Source: Microbacterium sp. (GTDB lineage Bacteria; Actinomycetota; Actinomycetes; Actinomycetales; Microbacteriaceae). From it: a stretch of 37,715 bases of DNA. How positions within the stretch are numbered: position 1 is the first letter of the stretch; each line of letters begins with the position of its first letter. The notes under the pieces were generated by a model that did not search any database, had not been told where the DNA came from, and saw only the letters and a program-made list of their open reading frames with translations. Where the stretch lies: contig DQHP01000005.1 of NCBI GenBank assembly GCA_003524435.1, forward strand, positions 1 through 37,715, in the 5' to 3' direction. Both the position numbers and the translations under genes were made by a program. Below, piece by piece: positions 31,994-37,715 of this stretch.

Positions 31994-32146
31994 GTGAAGA
32001 TCATTGTTTTTGGAGCGACCGGCGGCGTCGGCCAGCATGCAGTTCGACGTGCGGCCGAAGCGGGGCATCAGGTCACTGCATTCCATGTGGGTGTTGCGCA
32101 GCAGCCGGAGCGCTACAGCAATACATCCGTGGGCCTCTCGCTCTGA
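31994..32146 (+). pseudogene. Truncated NAD(P)-binding Rossmann gene (NmrA/atypical SDR type)
   Basis: GTG 31994, with GGAGAG 4-9 nt upstream, opens a 50-codon frame. Residues 1-31 read VKIIVFGATGGVGQHAVRRAA followed by EAGHQVTAF, the exact N-terminal beta-alpha-beta dinucleotide fold of NAD(P)H-binding/NmrA proteins, which are normally ~200-290 aa. After residue ~31 the sequence no longer looks like the family and TGA follows at 32144. The rest of the gene has been deleted, leaving a remnant between ackA and the HAD gene. The start region is intact enough to be translated with ackA, so a short peptide could be made. Confidence 0.8.
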
Positions 32147-32194
32147 GAGGTGCGACGTGCCGACGGGGGCTTACCTCCGAGACCGCACCGCCAT

Positions 32195-32200
32195 TACGCT
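32195..32200 (+). promoter_or_regulatory. -10 box upstream of the HAD-GH65 operon
   Basis: TACGCT predicts a transcript start near 32207, where an ATG stands. That ATG opens a 34-codon frame (to 32311) that is out of frame with the HAD gene and overlaps its start. The HAD gene itself would have a 49-nt leader. Confidence 0.45.
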
Positions 32201-32255
32201 GGCTAGATGGCACACAGTGGTGCCGGACCCTTTGTTTCTCGTTCTGGAGGACTGC

Positions 32256-33017
32256 GTGCCCGAAACCGTGCCCGATCTTCGCACCGTGGATGGAATCCTT
32301 TTCGACCTTGATGGTGTGCTCACGCCCACCGCTGAGGTGCACATGCGCGCCTGGTCGGTAGTCTTCGCTGAGGTTTTCGCCACCTGGGGCATCACTCCGG
32401 CCTACACGGATGCTGACTACTACGCGTATGTCGACGGAAAACGTCGCTACGACGGTGTGGCAAGCCTGCTTCGTAGCCGCAACGTCGAGATTGCGTGGGG
32501 CGACCCGTCCGATCCCGCCGACGCGGAGACAATCTGCGGTATCGGCAACCGCAAGAACGCGGCGTTTTCGGCAGAGCTGCGTGCTGGTGGCGTGGCTCCG
32601 TTCCCGGGTTCGCTGGCGCTGCTGGAGGTGCTGCGTGCCGCCGAGATGCCCATGGGCGTCGTATCCAGTTCATCGAACGCGGAGGAAGTGCTGGCAAGCG
32701 CCGGTATTCGTGATTTCTTCACGGTTGTCGTTGATGGACGCGTTGCCGCGAGCGAGAACCTTGCCTCAAAGCCCGCCCCCGACATGTTCCGGGTCGGGGC
32801 CGAACGTCTGGGCGTTACTCCCGCCTCCAGCGCGGCTGTGGAGGATGCTGTCGCCGGTGTCGCCTCGGCAGCAGCTGCGGGATACGCCACTGTGATCGGT
32901 GTCGACCGCGGCGCAGGTGAAGATGTGCTCCGTGCCGCTGGTGCCACGTATATCGTGGATGATCTTTCCCAACTACTCCTCGACATGTCCGCCAACGACC
33001 CCTCGGAGTCCGCATGA
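32256..33017 (+). CDS. HAD-family beta-phosphoglucomutase-like protein
   Basis: A 253-aa HAD hydrolase-superfamily protein. The nucleophile motif DGILFDLDGVLTP (Asp-x-Asp) is near residue 14-20. It is followed by a cap domain, the SSSSN motif II region in MGVVSSSSNAEEVL, the Lys in ENLASKPAPDMF and the acidic pair in AAVEDAVAGV. Together with the GH65 gene it overlaps by 4 bp, it most likely converts beta-glucose 1-phosphate to glucose 6-phosphate. GTG 32256 is chosen because GGAGG lies 5 nt upstream and the HAD motif begins ~12 codons later. Upstream frame continuation overlaps the pseudogene. Confidence 0.88.
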   Translation: MPETVPDLRTVDGILFDLDGVLTPTAEVHMRAWSVVFAEVFATWGITPAYTDADYYAYVDGKRRYDGVASLLRSRNVEIAWGDPSDPADAETICGIGNRKNAAFSAELRAGGVAPFPGSLALLEVLRAAEMPMGVVSSSSNAEEVLASAGIRDFFTVVVDGRVAASENLASKPAPDMFRVGAERLGVTPASSAAVEDAVAGVASAAAAGYATVIGVDRGAGEDVLRAAGATYIVDDLSQLLLDMSANDPSESA

Positions 33018-35512
33018 TCGATCGCGATCGCTTTCCCGTTGACCCATGGCGTCTGACCGAGACGCATTATGCCGAGGACGGCATCGCCGAGACGCTGTTC
33101 GCAGTAAGTAACGGCTACCTCGGGCTCCGTGGCAACCACATCGAAGGGCGCGGCGCGCACGAGCACGGCACCTTTATCAACGGGCTGCACGAGACGTGGC
33201 CCATCCGCCACGCAGAGCAGGCCTACGGTTTTGCCGAAGTCGGCCAGACCATTGTCAACGCACCGGATGCCAAGATCATGCGCCTGTATGTCGACGATGA
33301 GCCGCTTTCCTTTGACGAGGCAGACGTCCGGGAATACTCCAGGTCGCTTGATATGCGCACCGGAGTGCTGGAGCGCACGGTCCTCTGGGAAACCCCGAGC
33401 GGGAAACGCATCCGGATGCGAGATGAACGCATTGTCAGCTTTGAAGAACGCCACCTCGCGATCTTGCGTCTGGACATCACAGTAGAAAACTCGGATGCCC
33501 CGGTCACGATCAGTTGCCAGTTGCTGAACCGCCAGGACGGCGGGACCGTGTACACAGGCGACCCGATGGGTAAGAAGAAGCAGGCCGGATTCGATCCGCG
33601 CCAGAGCGAGAAGATCACTGAACGAGTGTTGGAGCCCGCAGAGTATTGGCAGGACGGACTGCGCTCGGCCCTGTCTTATCGCGTTGCCGATTCGGGGATG
33701 ACGGTGGCCGTGGTCGCCGATCACACGATCGAGACGGACAACGAATACAGCGCGCGTCAGTTCATCGAACCGGATATTGCCAAGAACGTCATCCGGGTGC
33801 AGGCGAAGGCGGGTATCCCTATCCGCATTACCAAGCTCGTCAGCTATCACAGCTCGCGAGGCGTACCACCGCGTGAGCTCATTGACCGCTGTCGTCGCTC
33901 GCTTGATCGCGCGGCGATTGAAGGGGTGGAGGAGCAGTTTCGCAAACAGGTGGACTGGCTCGCAGGATTCTGGCAACGCTCCGATGTGCGCATCGAGGGC
34001 CATGACGACCTGCAGCAGGCGACCCGGTGGTGCCTGTTTCAGCTCGCTCAGGCGGCGGCACGCGCTGACGGCACAGGCGTGCCGGCGAAAGGCCTCACCG
34101 GCTCGGGCTACAGCGGACACTACTTCTGGGATACCGAGATCTATGTTCTCCCGTTCCTGACTTACACGACGCCACAGTGGGCGCGCAATGCGCTGCGTGC
34201 CCGCGTTCTCATGCTTCCGGCAGCACGGCGCCGTGCCGCTCAGCTCAACGAGGCGGGGGCTCTGTTCCCCTGGCGCACTATCAACGGTGAAGAGGCATCG
34301 GCCTACTACGCCGCTGGCACCGCGCAGTATCACATCAACGCCGACATCAACTTTGCCCTTGGTAAGTACGTGCGTGCTACCGGCGATGAGGACTTCCTGC
34401 GCCGCGAAGGCGTAGACGTCGTCGTTGAGACTGCGCGGCTGTGGGCAACCCTCGGTTTCTGGCGCACGTCGAACGGCGCACCGTCCGCGGGCGACAGCTT
34501 CCACATTCACGGCGTCACCGGCCCGGACGAGTACACGACGGTCGTCAATGACAACCTCTTCACCAACGTGATGGCTCGGCATAACCTGCGTTACGCGGCC
34601 CGTGTCGTGCAGGAGATCGCCGAGGTAGACCCCGCCGCATATGACGCGCTCGTGGAACGCACCGGATTGGATGCTGGTGAGCCGGAAGCCTGGGATCGTG
34701 CGGCCGAAGCCATCAGCGTCCCCTTCAGCGAGAGCCTCGGCATCCACCCCCAGGATGCGATGTTCCTCGAGCGCGAGGTCTGGGACCTTGCGCACACGCC
34801 TAAGGAACAGCATCCGCTACTGCTGCATTTTCATCCGCTGGTGATCTATCGCTTCCAGGTGCTCAAACAAGCAGACGTCGTGCTTGCTCTGTTCTTGCAA
34901 GGAAACCATTTCACGCCGGAGGAAAAACTAGCCGACTTCCAGTACTACGATCCGCTGACGACAGGAGATTCGACCCTCTCTGCGGTGGTACAGGCGATTC
35001 TCGCTGCGGAGGTTGGTTATCAAGACCTGGCGCTGGAGTACTTCCAGCATGCCCTTTTCGTCGACCTCGGTGATCTTCACCACAACTCCTCCGATGGTGT
35101 GCACGTGGCATCTGCTGGCGGGGTCTGGACGACGCTGGTCTGTGGATTCGGCGGGATGCGTGATCACGCCGGAGAGCTCAGCTTCGATCCTCGGCTGCCG
35201 GTGGAATGGCCCTCGCTGTCGTACCCGCTGCAGTGGCAGGGCACGGCGCTGCAGGTGACGCTCACACGTGAGGAGTTGCGCGTTAGTGTGACCTCCGGCG
35301 ACCCTGTGACATTTACCGTGCGCGGCGTCGAGTACACCGCAACGGCGGATGCTGACGCGGTAGCCGCGCTGGATGATCAAGGTCCGGTTATTCCGGGCCG
35401 GCCGACACTCGGCCAGTTTGAAGATGCGCGTCGCGACGACGGCACTCGGCTCTCGGCATCCGTTCCGGTGATGACGAATGCCTTGCCGGTGATCGGGGTT
35501 TACGAGGACTGA
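33014..35512 (+). CDS. Glycoside hydrolase family 65 phosphorylase (maltose/trehalose/kojibiose type)
   Basis: An 832-aa GH65 enzyme of normal length, expected to phosphorolyse an alpha-glucosyl disaccharide to beta-glucose 1-phosphate and glucose. An N-terminal super-beta-sandwich (~1-290) is followed by the (alpha/alpha)6 barrel with GYSGHYFWDTEIYVLPF (~365-381), GPDEYTTVVNDNLFTN with the general acid Glu506, and the C-terminal phosphate-binding region NSSDGVHVASAGG. Maltose, trehalose and kojibiose phosphorylases cannot be told apart by eye. The ATGA overlap with the beta-phosphoglucomutase gene gives the complete pathway to glucose 6-phosphate. Mycobacteria have the same pair. Confidence 0.9.
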   Translation: MIDRDRFPVDPWRLTETHYAEDGIAETLFAVSNGYLGLRGNHIEGRGAHEHGTFINGLHETWPIRHAEQAYGFAEVGQTIVNAPDAKIMRLYVDDEPLSFDEADVREYSRSLDMRTGVLERTVLWETPSGKRIRMRDERIVSFEERHLAILRLDITVENSDAPVTISCQLLNRQDGGTVYTGDPMGKKKQAGFDPRQSEKITERVLEPAEYWQDGLRSALSYRVADSGMTVAVVADHTIETDNEYSARQFIEPDIAKNVIRVQAKAGIPIRITKLVSYHSSRGVPPRELIDRCRRSLDRAAIEGVEEQFRKQVDWLAGFWQRSDVRIEGHDDLQQATRWCLFQLAQAAARADGTGVPAKGLTGSGYSGHYFWDTEIYVLPFLTYTTPQWARNALRARVLMLPAARRRAAQLNEAGALFPWRTINGEEASAYYAAGTAQYHINADINFALGKYVRATGDEDFLRREGVDVVVETARLWATLGFWRTSNGAPSAGDSFHIHGVTGPDEYTTVVNDNLFTNVMARHNLRYAARVVQEIAEVDPAAYDALVERTGLDAGEPEAWDRAAEAISVPFSESLGIHPQDAMFLEREVWDLAHTPKEQHPLLLHFHPLVIYRFQVLKQADVVLALFLQGNHFTPEEKLADFQYYDPLTTGDSTLSAVVQAILAAEVGYQDLALEYFQHALFVDLGDLHHNSSDGVHVASAGGVWTTLVCGFGGMRDHAGELSFDPRLPVEWPSLSYPLQWQGTALQVTLTREELRVSVTSGDPVTFTVRGVEYTATADADAVAALDDQGPVIPGRPTLGQFEDARRDDGTRLSASVPVMTNALPVIGVYED

Positions 35513-35555
35513 GCCTGGATTAATTTCACAGACGCAGATACGCCAGGATGGATTC

Positions 35556-36623
35556 GTGACGTCAATAACTATCGGGTTCATCGGCTTGCTGCTGGTGCCT
35601 GCGCTGATTGTTCTCGGCTTTGCGATTCTGGCGCGCGTGCAGTCGCACCGCTTTCCGGCGTCACCCGGTCCCCGATTCGCTCCGACAGAGGAGGGAGCGG
35701 TCGCGCGTGATGCGCTGCTGCTGAACCAGGATCGAAAAGCCATCGCCGCGGTACTGGTGGATCTTGCTGTGCGGCGTAAAGTCCGTCTGCTGCGTCCGGC
35801 GGCGGAAAAAGGCAAGCGGGCGACTATCGCCGTGGAGACGGTCGAAGGCGCCGCGATCCTGCCGTCTGAGGTGGCCGCGCTGGAGGCGCTGTTCGGCCGC
35901 GAGAGCACCTCCACGCGCGTGCGACGTCTCAGCTCAGATTCCCGCAAATTATCACGTCGGGTGCGAACGGTGCTGGATGCCGAAGAGCAGAGAGGCGCCG
36001 CGGCAGGATTTTTTGGCACACGGCGCTGCACCTGGCCGACTGTGCTGCTGCGGATTTTTGCAACGATCGGCATCATTGTGTCACTGTTGCTCGCTCTCGG
36101 GACTGATCAGCCCTCTGGCAGGGACTGGGGCGGCCTCACCGTAGCGCTGGTGAGTTCCGCGATCATGCTCTCGGTGTTCTTCGTCACCCCACGCCCCTGG
36201 CGACGGTTCACCGCGCAGGCCGAGCCGTTTCGGGCGCACCTGGCGGGTATGCGCGAGTACATCGATCTTGCCGAGAAGGAACCGCTGCGGAAGGTGCAGT
36301 CGGTGCAGGGCGCGTTAGCAAGCGCGGACGTCTCAGCGCAGGCGCGAGCGGAAGGCCTGCAGCGTTTCCACCTGCACGAGCGACTGCTGCCCTATGCGGT
36401 GCTGTTCGGCATGGAGAAGTCATGGCTGAAGACGTTGGGCGAGCACGCCGGAGAGATTCGCGCGCACGTCGGCTCCGGCGACCTGCTGGATGCCACCCTC
36501 GAGGTGGTGACGCTGATCGAGGCAGTGGGCAGCGTGTTCGAGTTGGTGCGGGCAGTCGGAGAGCTGACCGAGGGCGTGGGCTCGGCTGCCTCGTTCGTCG
36601 GCGACGTGTTCGACGGCTTGTGA
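35556..36623 (+). CDS. Membrane protein with DUF2207 C-terminal-like domain
   Basis: A 355-aa protein. One N-terminal helix (~5-27) is followed by a cytoplasmic region that includes VARDALLLNQDRKAIAAVLVDLAVRRKVRL. A helical hairpin (~165-210) follows, then a segment resembling the DUF2207 C-terminal domain: FRAHLAGMREYIDLAEKEPL near 228-247 and HERLLPYAVLFGMEKSWLK near 275-293. Full-length DUF2207 proteins (~550-600 aa) have a signal peptide and an extracellular N-terminal domain, both missing here. Function is unknown. GTG 35556 follows CAGGAT by 6 nt. The gene is not overlapped by its neighbours. Confidence 0.75.
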   Translation: MTSITIGFIGLLLVPALIVLGFAILARVQSHRFPASPGPRFAPTEEGAVARDALLLNQDRKAIAAVLVDLAVRRKVRLLRPAAEKGKRATIAVETVEGAAILPSEVAALEALFGRESTSTRVRRLSSDSRKLSRRVRTVLDAEEQRGAAAGFFGTRRCTWPTVLLRIFATIGIIVSLLLALGTDQPSGRDWGGLTVALVSSAIMLSVFFVTPRPWRRFTAQAEPFRAHLAGMREYIDLAEKEPLRKVQSVQGALASADVSAQARAEGLQRFHLHERLLPYAVLFGMEKSWLKTLGEHAGEIRAHVGSGDLLDATLEVVTLIEAVGSVFELVRAVGELTEGVGSAASFVGDVFDGL

Positions 36624-36678
36624 GCAGCGCTGGCGCGCTTTCGTTCGGATGCCGCAGCACAGTGTCCGTGGTACGCCG

Positions 36679-36684
36679 TAGGCT
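36679..36684 (+). promoter_or_regulatory. -10 box of leaderless dnaX
   Basis: TAGGCT ends 6 nt before GTG 36691. The spacer TTCAGG holds no properly spaced Shine-Dalgarno sequence. Confidence 0.55.
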
Positions 36685-36690
36685 GTTCAG

Positions 36691-37715
36691 GTGACCACAG
36701 CCCTGTACCGCCGCTACCGCCCCGAGAACTTTGGCGAGATGATCGGGCAGTCGCAGGTGACCGATCCGTTGATGACAGCGTTGCGCGGTGACCGCGTCGG
36801 CCACGCTTACCTTTTTTCCGGTCCTCGAGGCTGTGGAAAAACGACATCAGCGCGCATCCTTGCACGCTGCTTGAACTGCGCTGAGGGCCCAACAGATACC
36901 CCGTGCGACAAGTGCCCGAGTTGCATCGAGTTGGCACGCGACGGCGGCGGATCCCTCGATGTGGTCGAGATCGACGCGGCCAGCCACAATGGTGTCGACG
37001 ATGCCCGTGACCTTCGTGAACGTGCCACGTTCGCACCCAGTCGAGACCGTTTTAAGATCTTCATCCTCGACGAGGCGCACATGGTCACCCCGCAGGGGTT
37101 TAACGCGCTGCTGAAGCTGGTGGAAGAGCCGCCGCCGCACATCAAGTTCATTTTCGCGACGACCGAGCCTGAGAAGGTCCTCGGCACCATTCGCTCTCGC
37201 ACACATCACTATCCGTTCCGGCTCGTGCCGCCAGCGGCGATGCTCGAGTACGTGGAGAAGCTCTGCGCAGAAGAAGGCGTTCAGGTGGCACAGGGCGTGC
37301 TTCCGCTCGTCGTGCGCGCCGGCGGGGGATCGCCCCGCGACACGCTCTCGTTGCTTGATCAGCTCATTGCTGGATCAGACGGCAACTCGGTCGCGTATGA
37401 GCGTGCAGTGTCGCTGCTGGGCTATACCCACGGTGCTCTGCTGGATGAGATCGTCGACGCGCTCGCCGCGGGTGATGCAGCGGCGGCGTTCCCCGCGATC
37501 GACCGTGTCGTGCAGACAGGACAAGATCCGCGCCGCTTCGTCGACGACCTCCTAGAGCGGCTGCGTGACCTTATCGTCATCGCCGCCGTGGGCGATGGGG
37601 CCTCAGCGGTGCTGCGCGGCCTGGCCGAAGATGAAATGACGCGCATGCGTGCACAGGCCGCGGCCTTTGGCAGCGCCCGCCTCTCGCGCACCGCAGATGT
37701 TGTGAGCGCCGCACT
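36691..37715 (+). CDS. dnaX: DNA polymerase III subunit gamma/tau, N-terminal part (partial)
   Basis: The frame stays open from GTG 36691 to the window edge (341 complete codons). It encodes the AAA+ clamp-loader part of DnaX: TALYRRYRPENFGEMIGQ at the start, Walker A GPRGCGKTTSA, the zinc-binding cysteines in CLNC and PCDKCPSC, Walker B IFILDEAHM, and sensor 1 FIFATTEPEKV. The SRC motif reads RSRTHHYPF, with Thr where Cys is common. The protein loads the beta clamp at replication forks. The C-terminal tau region lies outside the window. TAGGCT 6 nt upstream suggests a leaderless transcript. Confidence 0.97.
   Translation, partial: MTTALYRRYRPENFGEMIGQSQVTDPLMTALRGDRVGHAYLFSGPRGCGKTTSARILARCLNCAEGPTDTPCDKCPSCIELARDGGGSLDVVEIDAASHNGVDDARDLRERATFAPSRDRFKIFILDEAHMVTPQGFNALLKLVEEPPPHIKFIFATTEPEKVLGTIRSRTHHYPFRLVPPAAMLEYVEKLCAEEGVQVAQGVLPLVVRAGGGSPRDTLSLLDQLIAGSDGNSVAYERAVSLLGYTHGALLDEIVDALAAGDAAAAFPAIDRVVQTGQDPRRFVDDLLERLRDLIVIAAVGDGASAVLRGLAEDEMTRMRAQAAAFGSARLSRTADVVSAA

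Noticed and set aside
32447..34813. 788-codon open frame on the minus strand
   Set aside because: It lies antisense to the HAD and GH65 genes, which have clear family motifs. Long antisense frames are common in GC-rich codon-biased genes, and this one shows no recognisable domain or start signal.
36624..36690. Terminator between the DUF2207-like gene and dnaX
   Set aside because: Only a 5-bp AGCGC/GCGCT pairing with a short loop and weak T content is visible, too little to call a terminator.
1..37715. CRISPR array or insertion sequences
   Set aside because: No regularly spaced repeats of 25-40 bp, no cas genes, no transposase frames and no terminal inverted repeats with target duplications were found.

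Overview
The window looks like chromosomal DNA of a high-GC actinobacterium, most likely family Microbacteriaceae (Microbacterium or a close relative). This is inferred from the GC-rich code with frequent GTG starts, the actinobacterial 5S rRNA, the cbs-metB pair, the lysE/lysG pair, the short SRP RNA and the MoxR-DUF58-transglutaminase cluster. I see no integrase, transposase, phage structural gene or CRISPR array. Almost all of the DNA is ordinary core or metabolic content.

Layout. Positions 1-422 are the end of an rRNA operon (23S 3' end, 5S, strong terminator). Then come a lipoprotein-dependent amino-acid ABC importer (559-2823, probably cystine type), a divergent basic amino-acid exporter and its LysR regulator (2828-4451), an orphan YqaJ-type nuclease (4448-5128), and a head-to-head pair of glucose-6-phosphate dehydrogenase and a GH15 glucoamylase/trehalase-like enzyme (5194-8409). 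An L10 leader with attenuator precedes rplJ-rplL (to 9578). A LacI regulator faces an alpha-glucoside-type ABC importer (9643-14469) across two matching operators. Cystathionine beta-synthase, a MetB-type enzyme and a Bcr/CflA exporter follow (14500-18566).

The second half holds a cupin protein, a PAP2 phosphatase with a GNAT enzyme, tRNA-Ser(GGA), an LssY-domain membrane protein and TrhO (18576-22686). A MoxR/DUF58/transglutaminase operon runs on the minus strand (22696-27108), followed by the SRP RNA, a rhomboid protease and a lysozyme-fold-like membrane protein (27239-28634). Then come pta-ackA, a truncated Rossmann gene remnant, a beta-phosphoglucomutase-like HAD enzyme with a GH65 phosphorylase (28644-35512), a DUF2207 C-terminal-domain membrane protein, and the 5' part of dnaX running off the right edge.

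How the parts fit. Two themes recur. One is disaccharide handling: LacI-controlled alpha-glucoside uptake, GH15, GH65 plus phosphoglucomutase, G6PDH and acetate overflow by Pta-AckA. The other is sulfur and amino-acid handling: cystine-type uptake, CBS and MetB, a Bcr-type exporter and LysE/LysG. The most consistent unexplained structure is regulatory. At least eight genes have a TANNNT box ending 6 or 7 nt before a start codon that lacks a Shine-Dalgarno sequence, the expected signature of leaderless mRNAs. I found no convincing new defence or mobile system.
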